27,132 nt of DNA from JAWXCF01 sp034440515 (GCA_034440515.1 JAWXCF010000015.1:1-27132), one strand, 5' to 3'; positions 7,650-16,947 are shown, counted from the first letter of the stretch. Notes: generated from the letters alone by a model not told the origin. Program-made: numbers and translations.

Positions 7650-7676
7650 AAAGCCCTTAAAAATTTTAAGGGCTTT
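7650..7676. terminator. Bidirectional intrinsic terminator
   Basis: AAAGCCCTTAAAA (7650-7662) and TTTTAAGGGCTTT (7664-7676) form a perfect 13-bp stem around one base, in practice an 8-10 bp stem with an A/T loop. A run of A at 7646-7652 gives a clean U-tract for the minus-strand PKD gene. On the plus strand the stem ends in TTTAAATTT. It lies between two convergent genes. Confidence 0.85.
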
Positions 7677-7700
7677 AAATTTATTATTAAAATAGTTCTA

Positions 7701-10700
7701 TTAATACAGCAGATGTATAACACCTTTTAATTCTTTAAAATCAATATCATAGACGTCTGTAGTTTCTATTTTGTAAACATATGTGCCAATAGGACATCGT
7801 TTATCACTTTTTAGATAAGTTCCTTTCCAAGCTTCCTCTATATTATTAGATTCAAAAACTTTTTGCCCCCAGCTGTCAGTAATTATTATTTTGTATCTAT
7901 TGTAGCCAGCACCAATTGGTTTCCACTCATCGTTAGTTCCATCATCATTTGGGGTGAACGCGTTAGGTGCAAACAAAGAGTATACTTCGTAAACTGTGTA
8001 TTTCATTCTAAATGTATCTGTACAGCCTTTACTATTAATAACAGCAAGCGTAATTATGTAGTCACCAGTATCTTCATAAATGTGTTTAGGATTAATCTCT
8101 ATTGAAGTTTCATTGTCACCAAAATCCCATAAATATTGAATTGCGCCTTTAGAAGTATTTTTAAATGTTACAGTTGGGTTTAATATGTCAACCAATCTTG
8201 GGTCAGCAGTAAATGATGCTATAGGAACAACTTTCACTTCTACTATTGTATCAAAATCATCAAAACAACCTTTATCTGTATATACAGTCATTTTAATTGG
8301 ATAACTGCCTGATACATCATATCTGTGAACTACTCTTTGTCCTGAAGAGTAAGTTGCCCTAGTTCCATCTCCGAAATCGTATCTATATTCCGATATAGTG
8401 CCAAATTCCAATTGGGTGGCATCTGTAAAAATTGTTATATTACCTTGACATACTGGGTTGGTAGTGAATTTAGCAACAGGTAATGGAAATACCCTAATAA
8501 ATGAGTCTAAGAAGGCAGAACATCCTCCATTAGCTGCTGTAATGGTCAACCTAACACGATATACACCAGGTGTATCAGTATAAGTCATAGTTGGTGTTGC
8601 AGAACTAGAAGTAGTTGCAGAAGCATCACCAAATTGCCATAAACGAGTTTGTATGCCACCAGGAACTTCGCTACTATCTACAAAATTAAATTCTTCGTTG
8701 AAGCAAGATCCGTTGTAATAGAATTTTACTTTAGGCAACGGATAAACGACAACTATTCTCACCAAACTATCAACACAACCACGTTCTGATTTTACAGTTA
8801 ATACTACCCTGTAGTTACCAGCAGTATCGAATATATTTGATACATTTTTACCTGATGCAGTTCGACCGTCACCAAATTTCCAATTCCAAGAGATTGGTCT
8901 AGCATTTGGCAATGCAGGAGAGATGTCAAAGAAATTATAAGTATTCTTTTCACACCGCTCAGGTGCGTTAAATGCAATTCTAGGTAATGGATTAATATAA
9001 ATAGTAGAATCAAAAGTTACAGGACAACCTCTATCACTATATACTGTGACTTTAATAGGATATGTACCTCCTACTCTAGGGAATTTGAATTTTGGGTTTT
9101 GCAGTGAACTAGTATCCCCATTTACTTCCCACTTCCACTTCACTATCGAACCTGGGGTATCTATAGTAGAAAAATCTGTAAATTGAACCAAGCTATCACC
9201 ACAGGTTTGAAAATATCCAATTCTAGTTTTAGGTAAAGGAAAGGTCCTAACTAGCTTTACGATAGAATCTACACAACCCTTATCAGTTGTAGTTTTTAAT
9301 ATTACATTCCAATTTCCAGCACGACTATATTTTTTAGTTACTGAACTACCATTTCCTGTGGTACTATCACCAAAGTTCCAGTTCCAACTAACTATATTTC
9401 CAGTAATAACATTGCTAGTACTAATGAATATCAAAGTGCTATCGAAACAATTGTTATTGACACTAAATTGAGATTTTGGATTAGGTTGTACAATAACAAC
9501 ATCTGAATATGAAGAAACAGAACCATTAGTTGCAGTTACTGTCAATTTTACTGTATAGTTTCTAGAAACCGAGTATCTATGAATTGGATTGGCTAATGTA
9601 GATGTCGAAGTATCGCCAAAGTCCCATAGGTAACTTTGGACGGTAGCTGGTTTAGAAAAAATTACATTACTAGTAAATTGAACATCTCTACCAAAACATA
9701 CAGGTGCGTAGGTAAAAGTAACTTGCGGTGCAGGTAATATTTCGATAGATTTCACTGAAGTTGAAACGCAACCTCTTTGGGTATAATTTATCTGAGTAAT
9801 ATTAAATGTACCTGCCTGAGTGTAAACGTCTTTAATGACTTTACCATTATTTTGATTACCATTCCCTAAGAACCAAAAATATGTGTTTACAGTATCTCCT
9901 AGCAAAACTGTACTAGTTGAGGTTATAGTTACTGTATCATTTTCATAAGCTGTTAATGGATAAGTAAAATTACTTGCCGCCTTTTGATATATTGTTATTG
10001 ATTTGGAAGTAGTGTCAGAACAACCATATCCATTAAATACAGCTTGCCTAACCGTATAACTACCAGAATTTGCAAATTGGTGAGAAGGGTTTTGTAATGT
10101 ACTTGTTCCTCCGTCCCCAAAATTCCAAAACCATCTGTTCAAAGTGTCAGCTGGTTGACCAGAATTCGATCTACCTAAATCTGTAAATTTAATTAGAGTA
10201 TCCTCACAATCATCAGTAAACGAAAAATTCGCCTTAGGTGCGGGATAAACAGTTAGTATCTTAGTAATACTGTCTTGACATCCATTAGTATTTCTTGTAA
10301 TCAATTTTACCTTAAAGTTCCCAGTCTTATTATATTTATGATTGGGATTAGTAAGTGTGCTAGTATTTGGTACATTGTTAGTACTGTCACCAAAATACCA
10401 GAATCTATTAGTTATAGATCCAGGCGTAACATCTGTAAATTGAATTGCAGTGTCTTTACAAGCATTTCTAAATGTAAAATCTGGTTTAGGAAGTGAATGT
10501 ATAGTTATATCGCTTTTCCATACAGTCTTACACCCAAATTTTGTTTCAAGTGTAAGTGTCACTGTGTAAGTCCCTGCTCCAGGGAATGCGTGCTTTAAAG
10601 TATCTTTTCTCTTAGTATATGTTTCTGTATTGCCAGCACCACCGTGACCAAAATTCCATTTCCAAGAATTTAAAGAAAATGCTGCTGAACTTGCATCGTA

Positions 10701-11588
10701 AAAGATTGCAAGAGAGTCTTCACAATTATTAAAGTAGGTAATTCTAGCTTTTGGATTATCATATTGAATAACGTTGTTTAAAATCAAGCTGTCACCACAA
10801 CCGCCGGCTACATTGTTTGTTACAATTAATTTGACTTGATTAGATCCAGGACTTAGTCGCTTTGTTACAGTATCTCTATTTACAACAGTACCGTCAGGAA
10901 ATCTCCATTGATATGATTGTATAGATGAACCTGATGCATTAGATGATCGAGCATCAAAAAATATAGTACTATCTTGACACTTATTTACCACATTTGCTTT
11001 TGCTGTTACTTTGTTATTAACGACAACTGCTACTATAGTTTTAGATTCGCAGCCTCTATTATTTCTGACTGTTAATGTTACATTGTAGGTGCCTGCTGTA
11101 GTCCAAGTTTTGGTGGATTGTCCATTATTGGTAGTAGAAGTTCCATCTCCCCAGTCAAAACTGAAAAATTCTACGCTATCAGTAGTTTTATTAAATGTGG
11201 GTGTAAATAATTTCTCAGATCTTGCACATACTGGATTTGCAAACGTAAAAGTAGACGGTGGGGGTCTTCTAGCAATTACATTTCTTGTTATACTACCTGT
11301 ACTGCCATCGCTAGCAAGTACAGTCAACCTCACAGTGTAGGTACCTTGTGCGGCGTAAGTTCTAGATGCTGAAGTACCAGTTGTACTAGTTGCATCGCCA
11401 AAATCCCAAGTTAAACTGGTAATGGTACCAACTGTAGTAGTAGATGTACTGGTAAATGTAAATGATGAATCTGAACACTGTTGCGACTTAGTAATGGTGA
11501 AACTGGGTGTAACCGCAGCCCAAGTTGTAGTTGCAAACAGACTAAACAGACTTAGCATTAAGAGCCTTGCCGTGAATATTCTGTACAT
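7701..11588 (-). CDS. Secreted multi-PKD-domain protein with T9SS type B sorting tail
   Basis: 1295 residues, exported and probably surface-anchored. A signal peptide occupies about residues 1-24 (ATTTWA then VTPSF). Fourteen PKD-like Ig-fold repeats of about 80-90 residues follow, recognised by W-x-F-G-D-type motifs such as LTWDFGD, WNWNFGDST, YRYDFGDGT and YLWDFGDNE; degenerate forms include YQWRFPDGT and WKWEVNGDT. The last about 85 residues (FAPNAFTPNDDGTNDEW to the end) are the gliding-motility-associated C-terminal domain (CHU_C/T9SS type B). Most repeats carry one Cys near their start (such as NNCEDS) and one in a G-C motif near their end. Such proteins serve as adhesins or surface-layer components; no enzymatic domain is seen. 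A TATCTTTG box and an AGAGGAA ribosome-binding-like stretch precede the ATG. Confidence 0.93.
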   Translation of the reverse strand: MYRIFTARLLMLSLFSLFATTTWAAVTPSFTITKSQQCSDSSFTFTSTSTTTVGTITSLTWDFGDATSTTGTSASRTYAAQGTYTVRLTVLASDGSTGSITRNVIARRPPPSTFTFANPVCARSEKLFTPTFNKTTDSVEFFSFDWGDGTSTTNNGQSTKTWTTAGTYNVTLTVRNNRGCESKTIVAVVVNNKVTAKANVVNKCQDSTIFFDARSSNASGSSIQSYQWRFPDGTVVNRDTVTKRLSPGSNQVKLIVTNNVAGGCGDSLILNNVIQYDNPKARITYFNNCEDSLAIFYDASSAAFSLNSWKWNFGHGGAGNTETYTKRKDTLKHAFPGAGTYTVTLTLETKFGCKTVWKSDITIHSLPKPDFTFRNACKDTAIQFTDVTPGSITNRFWYFGDSTNNVPNTSTLTNPNHKYNKTGNFKVKLITRNTNGCQDSITKILTVYPAPKANFSFTDDCEDTLIKFTDLGRSNSGQPADTLNRWFWNFGDGGTSTLQNPSHQFANSGSYTVRQAVFNGYGCSDTTSKSITIYQKAASNFTYPLTAYENDTVTITSTSTVLLGDTVNTYFWFLGNGNQNNGKVIKDVYTQAGTFNITQINYTQRGCVSTSVKSIEILPAPQVTFTYAPVCFGRDVQFTSNVIFSKPATVQSYLWDFGDTSTSTLANPIHRYSVSRNYTVKLTVTATNGSVSSYSDVVIVQPNPKSQFSVNNNCFDSTLIFISTSNVITGNIVSWNWNFGDSTTGNGSSVTKKYSRAGNWNVILKTTTDKGCVDSIVKLVRTFPLPKTRIGYFQTCGDSLVQFTDFSTIDTPGSIVKWKWEVNGDTSSLQNPKFKFPRVGGTYPIKVTVYSDRGCPVTFDSTIYINPLPRIAFNAPERCEKNTYNFFDISPALPNARPISWNWKFGDGRTASGKNVSNIFDTAGNYRVVLTVKSERGCVDSLVRIVVVYPLPKVKFYYNGSCFNEEFNFVDSSEVPGGIQTRLWQFGDASATTSSSATPTMTYTDTPGVYRVRLTITAANGGCSAFLDSFIRVFPLPVAKFTTNPVCQGNITIFTDATQLEFGTISEYRYDFGDGTRATYSSGQRVVHRYDVSGSYPIKMTVYTDKGCFDDFDTIVEVKVVPIASFTADPRLVDILNPTVTFKNTSKGAIQYLWDFGDNETSIEINPKHIYEDTGDYIITLAVINSKGCTDTFRMKYTVYEVYSLFAPNAFTPNDDGTNDEWKPIGAGYNRYKIIITDSWGQKVFESNNIEEAWKGTYLKSDKRCPIGTYVYKIETTDVYDIDFKELKGVIHLLY

Positions 11589-11590
11589 AT

Positions 11591-11597
11591 TTCCTCT
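11591..11597 (-). promoter_or_regulatory. Purine-rich ribosome-binding-like site of the PKD gene
   Basis: On the minus strand AGAGGAA stands 2 bases before the ATG. This is closer than usual for Shine-Dalgarno but stands out in a genome where such sites are otherwise rare. Confidence 0.3.
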
Positions 11598-11639
11598 AAA
11601 AATTATAATAGCAGTTATAGATGATTAATTCCCAATTTT

Positions 11640-11647
11640 CAAAGATA
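11640..11647 (-). promoter_or_regulatory. -7 promoter box (TATCTTTG) of the PKD gene
   Basis: Exact TAnnTTTG on the minus strand, about 51 bases upstream of the PKD gene's ATG, leaving a 5' leader of roughly 40-45 bases. Confidence 0.5.
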
Positions 11648-11735
11648 AACATTTTTAACGTGTTTATTTAGCTATAAATTGGCAAAAAGATAGCCTTACC
11701 CGATAACAATACCGACGAAATAAAGCTAAGAAAGG

Positions 11736-11757
11736 TTGCAATATCTATTAATTGCAA
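11736..11757 (-). terminator. Possible hairpin terminator downstream of uvrB
   Basis: TTGCAAT at 11736-11742 pairs perfectly with ATTGCAA at 11751-11757 around an 8-base loop, about 56 bases past the uvrB stop. On the minus strand it is followed by CCTTTCTTAGCTTTATTT, T-rich but interrupted. It lies between uvrB and the PKD gene's promoter, where a terminator would be useful. Confidence 0.35.
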
Positions 11758-11812
11758 TAAGAATAACTATGTTCTTAATGAAATGATACAATCTCAAAAT
11801 AAAAAACAATGA

Positions 11813-13852
11813 CTAAATACCAAACTTCTCTTTCATAATCTCTTGCAATGCATACATTTCATCTCTTAGTTTGGCTGCCTCTGTAAATTCCATTTCTTTG
11901 GCAGCTTTTAGCATTCTGTTTTGAGTAGCTTGTATGGCCTTTTCTATGGCAGGTTTACTCATATACTCAACTATAGGGTCTGCTACCATCGCTAATTTAG
12001 TTTCTTCCTCATAGCTCTTATATTTATGCTCCTTTTGCATTTTAGAATCTGCAACACTTGTTTGTAGCATTATTTGCTCTTTTGTTTTTGTTATGGTAGT
12101 TGGAGTTATGCCATATTCAATATTATGTGCTATTTGTTTATCTCTACGTCTATTTGTTTCGTCTATGGTCTTTTGCATACTATTAGTTATCTTATCAGCA
12201 TACATCAATACTTTGCCGTTTACATTTCTTGCAGCACGACCTGCTGTCTGAGTTAATGAAGTTTCACTTCTCAAAAATCCCTCTTTATCAGCATCTAAAA
12301 TTGCAACTAAACTCACTTCTGGCAAGTCAAGTCCTTCTCTTAATAAATTGATTCCAATTAAAACATCAAACACTCCTAGCCTTAAATCTCTTAATATTTC
12401 CACACGTTCTATAGTAAGAACTTCACTATGTATGTATCGACATTTAATACCCAGTTTTGTAAAATACTCAGCTAGTTCCTCACTAAATTTTTTACTTAAC
12501 GTGGTGACTAATACACGATCGCCATTCTTAACCCTTTCGTCTATTTCATCTAATAAATCATCTATTTGGTTAGTACAAGGGCGTACTTCAATTATCGGAT
12601 CTAATAGTCCAGTCGGTCTAATAACTTGCTCTACAACTACTCCTTCTGTTTTGGACAACTCGTAGTCACTTGGTGTAGCACTCACATAGACTATCTGATT
12701 GGCCATTGCATCAAACTCATTGAACTCTAGCGGCCTATTATCTAAAGCAGCAGGCAACCTAAATCCATAATCTACTAAAACTGACTTTCTAGCCCTATCA
12801 CCACTATACATAGCCCTAACCTGAGGAACCGTTTGGTGGCTTTCATCTAGAAACATAATGTAGTCTTTAGGGAAATAATCTATTAAGCAAAAGGGACGCA
12901 TACCGGGGTCTCTTCTATCAAAGTATCTACTGTAATTCTCAATGCCATTACAATATCCCAATTCCTTAATCATCTCTAAATCGAAATTTACACGCTCTTC
13001 AAGTCGCTTGCTTTCTAAGAATTTACCAATTTCTGTAAAGTATTTAGTCTGTTCATACATATCGTGCTTTATTTCAGACATTGCATCTTGCAAGGTTTCA
13101 GGCGCAGTAACGAATAAATTGGCTGGAAATATGGCAGCTGAATCTGTTTTATTCAAGCGTTTGCCTGATTCAGGATCTATTATTTCAATAGCTTCAACAT
13201 CGTCACCAAAGAAGTATATTCTTATAGCAGTATCAAGATATGGGGGGTAAATATCGACAGTGTCACCACTTACTCTAAATGTACCAGGGTTTAACAGTGC
13301 ATTAGTTCGTGAATACAAGCCATCTACCAATCTAAATAATAATTTATTTCTGGTCATTGTTTCGCCTTTCCTAATTAAAGTACTGGCATTGCTAAAAGTA
13401 AGAGGATTACCCATACCATATATACAACTCACTGAGGCAACAACTATTACATCTCTTCTACCACTTAACAGGCTGGTAGTTGCACGTAGTCGCAATCTTT
13501 CTATTTGCTCATTAATACTTAAATCTTTCTCTATATAAGTATCGGAAGTAGGAAGATAAGCCTCTGGCTGATAATAATCGTAATAACTAACAAAATACTC
13601 AACTGCATTATTTGGAAAAAACTGTCTGAATTCTCCGTATAACTGTGCTACAAGAGTCTTATTGTGGGTAAGAACTAGAGTCGGTGCATTTATTTCTTGG
13701 ATCACATTAGCCATAGTAAATGTTTTTCCAGAACCAGTTACCCCCATCAGTATCTGATGTTTATCGCCATTATTTAGACCCCCTACCAGTTTCTGAATAG
13801 CTTGAGGCTGATCGCCCATCGGTTTATAGTCACTAACTAATTCAAAATCCAT
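11813..13852 (-). CDS. uvrB: UvrABC excinuclease subunit B
   Basis: 679 residues, full length for UvrB, the damage-verifying helicase-like subunit of nucleotide excision repair. The Walker A loop is GVTGSGKTFT (about 36-45). The damage-inserting beta-hairpin region follows (YYDYYQPEAYLP and the YIEKDLSIN stretch). The DEAD-box-like motif is LDESHQT, helicase motifs V/VI are GINLLREGLDLPEV and QTAGRAARN, and the last 40 residues form the UVR domain that contacts UvrC (AAKEMEFTEAAKLRDEMYALQ). The ATG at 13852 agrees with the family start FELVSDYKPMGDQPQAI. The gene stands alone between the PKD gene and an epimerase gene, with no uvrA or uvrC in the window. Confidence 0.98.
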   Translation of the reverse strand: MDFELVSDYKPMGDQPQAIQKLVGGLNNGDKHQILMGVTGSGKTFTMANVIQEINAPTLVLTHNKTLVAQLYGEFRQFFPNNAVEYFVSYYDYYQPEAYLPTSDTYIEKDLSINEQIERLRLRATTSLLSGRRDVIVVASVSCIYGMGNPLTFSNASTLIRKGETMTRNKLLFRLVDGLYSRTNALLNPGTFRVSGDTVDIYPPYLDTAIRIYFFGDDVEAIEIIDPESGKRLNKTDSAAIFPANLFVTAPETLQDAMSEIKHDMYEQTKYFTEIGKFLESKRLEERVNFDLEMIKELGYCNGIENYSRYFDRRDPGMRPFCLIDYFPKDYIMFLDESHQTVPQVRAMYSGDRARKSVLVDYGFRLPAALDNRPLEFNEFDAMANQIVYVSATPSDYELSKTEGVVVEQVIRPTGLLDPIIEVRPCTNQIDDLLDEIDERVKNGDRVLVTTLSKKFSEELAEYFTKLGIKCRYIHSEVLTIERVEILRDLRLGVFDVLIGINLLREGLDLPEVSLVAILDADKEGFLRSETSLTQTAGRAARNVNGKVLMYADKITNSMQKTIDETNRRRDKQIAHNIEYGITPTTITKTKEQIMLQTSVADSKMQKEHKYKSYEEETKLAMVADPIVEYMSKPAIEKAIQATQNRMLKAAKEMEFTEAAKLRDEMYALQEIMKEKFGI

Positions 13853-13903
13853 AACCTTGATAACTATCTATCCACATTAAATGTTACAAACAGCGAATTT
13901 ATT

Positions 13904-14935
13904 TTATCTTGTAGAGTGCTCTGACTTATATACTTCAGCTATCTCTTTGATACTTTCGTTTAAAGGCCTGAATGTAAAATCAGGAAATTCATTTAAAAAT
14001 TTAGCATTTGAATATTGAAATACTTTTTGTGCATTACTTGCTAATTCTCTCGAAATAAATACCTTACCACCAAATATTTTTGCTTTTAATTCTGCCATAA
14101 AGGCTACTGCCATACTTGCATTTCGTCCAACCAATTTATAAGGTGATTTTACTCCTAATTCTTTAGCTATAGTTGTAAATAAATCTTTGAATAAAGCATT
14201 ATGCCCAGCACTTAGAAACCTTTGCCCCTCTATATTGCTATCCATTAACAAGATTAAAACCTTTGCAACATCTCTAGCATCTACAAATGCATTGCCCCCG
14301 GCTGTGTAATATTTTAGTCCATTAGCTACAGTATTAAATATTTCTGCTGAGCCGGATTCCCAGTTGCCCCAGCCAAGTATGATACTTGGATTAATTATAA
14401 TAGTTGAAATACCTTCAGCTTGTGCTCTATATATTTCTACTTCACTTAGATATTTACTTTCAGTATATGGATTTTCAAACTTCATCGATTCTATAAAGTT
14501 TTCTTCTGTCGCTATTTCTCCATCTACCCTACCTATTGCTGCTACACTACTAACGTGGGCTATCCGCAATACCCCATTGTTCATTGCAGCATTTACTAAT
14601 GCTGTTGTACCATTTACATTTATTGTTAAAATTTCATCTCGATTTCTATTTTCAAAATTAACACGACCTGCCGTATGATATATTTTAGTAATCTGATATT
14701 CTAGCATCAACTCGTCTAGAAATTGACCATTGGTAATGTCACCCTTCACCCAAATGAGCCTTTCAAAAAAGGATGAGTGAGTTTTTTTCTCAAAACGAGC
14801 TAAGTGATTCCAAATTTTCTCTGCAGATTCTTTTCCTGTATTATGATATAGACAAACAATATCATCTGTAGAATTTTGCAAGTACCATAGTAGATAACTA
14901 CTTAAGAATCCACCTGCACCTGTTAATAACATCAT
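13904..14935 (-). CDS. NAD-dependent epimerase/dehydratase (extended SDR)
   Basis: About 343 residues from the ATG at 14935; a GTG at 14959 would add 8 residues, and an adjacent ATG at 14932 is also possible. The NAD(P)-binding loop MLLTGAGGFLSSYLL is at the very start. The active-site YTESKYLSE supplies the Tyr-x-x-x-Lys pair, and VSSVAAIG supplies the Ser strand. ADP-ribose and substrate segments (NVNGTTALVNAA, IINPSIILGWG) fit extended SDR enzymes of the dihydroflavonol-reductase/epimerase type. The substrate is unknown. It diverges from the arginase-like gene across about 105 bp in which the two -7 boxes overlap. Confidence 0.9.
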   Translation of the reverse strand: MMLLTGAGGFLSSYLLWYLQNSTDDIVCLYHNTGKESAEKIWNHLARFEKKTHSSFFERLIWVKGDITNGQFLDELMLEYQITKIYHTAGRVNFENRNRDEILTINVNGTTALVNAAMNNGVLRIAHVSSVAAIGRVDGEIATEENFIESMKFENPYTESKYLSEVEIYRAQAEGISTIIINPSIILGWGNWESGSAEIFNTVANGLKYYTAGGNAFVDARDVAKVLILLMDSNIEGQRFLSAGHNALFKDLFTTIAKELGVKSPYKLVGRNASMAVAFMAELKAKIFGGKVFISRELASNAQKVFQYSNAKFLNEFPDFTFRPLNESIKEIAEVYKSEHSTR

Positions 14936-14975
14936 ATAATTACAGGCTAAAATACACACTATCGCTGTTCTTATT

Positions 14976-14983
14976 CAAATATC
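14976..14983 (-). promoter_or_regulatory. Candidate -7 box (GATATTTG) of the epimerase gene
   Basis: One mismatch to TAnnTTTG on the minus strand, about 40 bases upstream of the ATG at 14935. It shares bases with the -7 box of the opposite gene. Confidence 0.35.
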
Positions 14984-14987
14984 TTTG
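14980..14987 (+). promoter_or_regulatory. -7 box (TATCTTTG) of the arginase-like gene
   Basis: Exact TAnnTTTG on the plus strand, about 52 bases upstream of the ATG at 15040. Confidence 0.5.
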
Positions 14988-15039
14988 CCTAATTACTATT
15001 GACTTAGCAAAATCATAGCTTAACACTATCACATCTTCT

Positions 15040-16188
15040 ATGGAAATTCTCCATTTTTTCACTCCTGTTGATCATTCTAAATTTAGAAATCACCCTGTTT
15101 TTCACGAGGATAGCTTTTATCAGAGCATTATGTTTTATGATGGACTAAATGAAGATTTTGAAGATAGAAAAATTGCAGTGATAGGCATAAAAAAACCTAA
15201 TGAAGATAATGAAATAGGTTACGAAGTAAGAAATTACCTGTATAGGCTAAAACGCAAAGAAAATGCAGCTGAAGTAGTTGATTTTGGTGATTTCACAATG
15301 GATTATCAACAGAAATCATTTGAATCTTTAGGGTTTACATTAAGTGAGATAATAGCGAACAATATGACACCTGTCATAATAAATGGTATGCAGGAATTGA
15401 CTTATGCGCAATATTTGTGTTTCGCTTACTTAAGGCAATATACCAACTTAGCGGTTTTTGATAGTAATATAGATTTTGATCTGCAAGAGCAAAATTTTAT
15501 ATCTACAGACAACTATTTGCAAGCTATGCTGATAGCTGAGCCAAATTATCTATTTAACCTTTCTATACTGGGTTATCAGGGTCATTTTGTTGACTTTAGC
15601 AACACTGATTTTCTAGGTAAACTAAATTTCGATTTGATAAGGCTAGGCGATTTAAGAAAGAATAGTATAGAAATAGAGCCTTACTTACGATCAGCTCATT
15701 TAGCCAGTTGGGATTTAGCCATTGTTAGGCAAAGTGATGCACCCGGTGCTTTTAATCCTAGTCCTAATGGCCTTCACGGAGAGGAAGCCTGCCAACTGAG
15801 TAGATATGCTGGTCAGGGAAGCAATATGAGATCGATAGGTTTTTACAATTATGGTAGTGAATCCGATAATAATGGTCAAACTACCCATTTAGTAGCACAA
15901 ATGATTTGGTATTTTATAGAGGGTCATCTAAATAGGTACGCTGAAAGTCCAAATGAGAACATAGAGGATTTCTTAAAATATATATCTCATTTAAATAACC
16001 ACGAATACCAAATAGTATTCTATAAAAGTAAACGGACAGATAGATGGTGGATGGAAGTACCTATAGTTGACCAAGAAACAGAGAATAATGTAAAATTCTA
16101 TTTGCCTTGCAGCTATGAAGACTATCTACAAGCCAGTCAAGACGTGATACCTGATAGATGGCTTAGTGCACTTAGAAAGTTGAGCTAA
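15040..16188 (+). CDS. Arginase/formimidoylglutamase-superfamily protein with degenerate metal site
   Basis: 382 residues. The overall layout follows the ureohydrolase (arginase/HutG) fold as found in Bacteroidota. The manganese-binding motifs are eroded: GGxHxxT reads NGMQELT (about 115-121), DAHxD reads DSNID (141-145), and SxDxDxxDP reads IVRQSDAPG (228-236), so the ligand His and the third-motif Asp residues are missing. The last about 80 residues (FYKSKRTDRWWMEVP, PCSYEDYLQA, IPDRW) form a well-kept extension not found in classical arginases. A metal-dependent ureohydrolase is therefore unlikely, and a structural, regulatory or changed-chemistry role is more plausible. It converges with the small T9SS protein gene, with 12 bp between them. 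Confidence 0.8.
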   Translation: MEILHFFTPVDHSKFRNHPVFHEDSFYQSIMFYDGLNEDFEDRKIAVIGIKKPNEDNEIGYEVRNYLYRLKRKENAAEVVDFGDFTMDYQQKSFESLGFTLSEIIANNMTPVIINGMQELTYAQYLCFAYLRQYTNLAVFDSNIDFDLQEQNFISTDNYLQAMLIAEPNYLFNLSILGYQGHFVDFSNTDFLGKLNFDLIRLGDLRKNSIEIEPYLRSAHLASWDLAIVRQSDAPGAFNPSPNGLHGEEACQLSRYAGQGSNMRSIGFYNYGSESDNNGQTTHLVAQMIWYFIEGHLNRYAESPNENIEDFLKYISHLNNHEYQIVFYKSKRTDRWWMEVPIVDQETENNVKFYLPCSYEDYLQASQDVIPDRWLSALRKLS

Positions 16189-16200
16189 ATGTTATTCTAA

Positions 16201-16929
16201 CTATTGCTTAACTATTTTACCATTATAAACCTCACCAGTTTGCGAAGTGATTGTTAATATGTAATTACCTATTGGTAAGGTTGTAATATCAATATTCAAA
16301 GGGGTACCCTTCGCAACGCTTATACTTCTGCTACTAATAGGTTGGCCTAACATATTAGTTATGTTCAATTTACCAGTTACATTGCTTGGTACAACTAATT
16401 GAATGTAAGAATTGTTAGTAGAAGGATTTGGGTATACGCTGATTGTAGTAGACCTGCCAAAAAGCTTAGCTATATTGGTTAGAGCACTTGATTTATTTAC
16501 AAATTTATTTAAATCAAAATAATAGTCGTTTGATTTATCAACGTCAAAAAAGGTATTTCCTGTTGGCCAAACTATTACAATGTTTGAACCATCCTTATGA
16601 GTATAATCAGAACCTTCCAATTTGCTAATTTTAGTTTTGGTAGCCGCATAACCACCTTTAGGAATTGCCGGAATTACTATGGTAAATTTCTTACCACTGT
16701 CTCTTTTTTCAGAGTTGCTGAGTGTATTTATAGAGTAATAAAAATCATAAGTTCCCCCTGGAAAATCATCAGGTCCGTCATTATAAAATGTATCAATCAC
16801 CGTAACAGGTGCATTTAGACTCAATGTATCTGGAAAAGATATCTTAAATCGAATATCATAATTTCCACCAGCATAACAAGCAGAGGATGTTACCAATACA
16901 GAGAGAAGCAGTGTAAACAGTTTACTCAT
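16201..16929 (-). CDS. Small secreted protein with T9SS type A sorting tail
   Basis: About 242 residues from the ATG at 16929. The frame extends upstream to 16989, but that part would place 20 residues before the signal peptide, and a -7 box lies inside it. The signal peptide is MSKLFTLLLSVLVTSSACYA. The following about 130 residues look beta-rich and Ig-like (phrases such as DTLSLNAPVTVIDTFYN and FYYSINTLSNS), possibly CARDB-like, but no firm family is recognised. The last about 75 residues (ISVYPNPSTNNSYIQLVV to GKIVKQ) are a Por_Secre_tail/T9SS type A domain, so the protein should be secreted or surface-attached through the type IX system, whose machinery is not in this window. Confidence 0.88.
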   Translation of the reverse strand: MSKLFTLLLSVLVTSSACYAGGNYDIRFKISFPDTLSLNAPVTVIDTFYNDGPDDFPGGTYDFYYSINTLSNSEKRDSGKKFTIVIPAIPKGGYAATKTKISKLEGSDYTHKDGSNIVIVWPTGNTFFDVDKSNDYYFDLNKFVNKSSALTNIAKLFGRSTTISVYPNPSTNNSYIQLVVPSNVTGKLNITNMLGQPISSRSISVAKGTPLNIDITTLPIGNYILTITSQTGEVYNGKIVKQ

Positions 16930-16947
16930 ATAAATTTTATATATATT

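Noticed and set aside
8000..11500. DNA-level tandem repeat array
   Set aside because: The repeats are PKD domains at protein level. The DNA units differ widely, so this is not a recent tandem duplication of identical DNA.
7863..11628. Additional plus-strand genes inside the PKD gene region
   Set aside because: Several 60-105-codon frames run opposite to the PKD gene, but their composition is what antisense of repetitive Thr/Ser-rich coding sequence gives, and they match no family.
12348..13538. Plus-strand frames opposite uvrB
   Set aside because: They lie opposite a full-length, highly conserved gene and have Ser/Ile-rich antisense composition.
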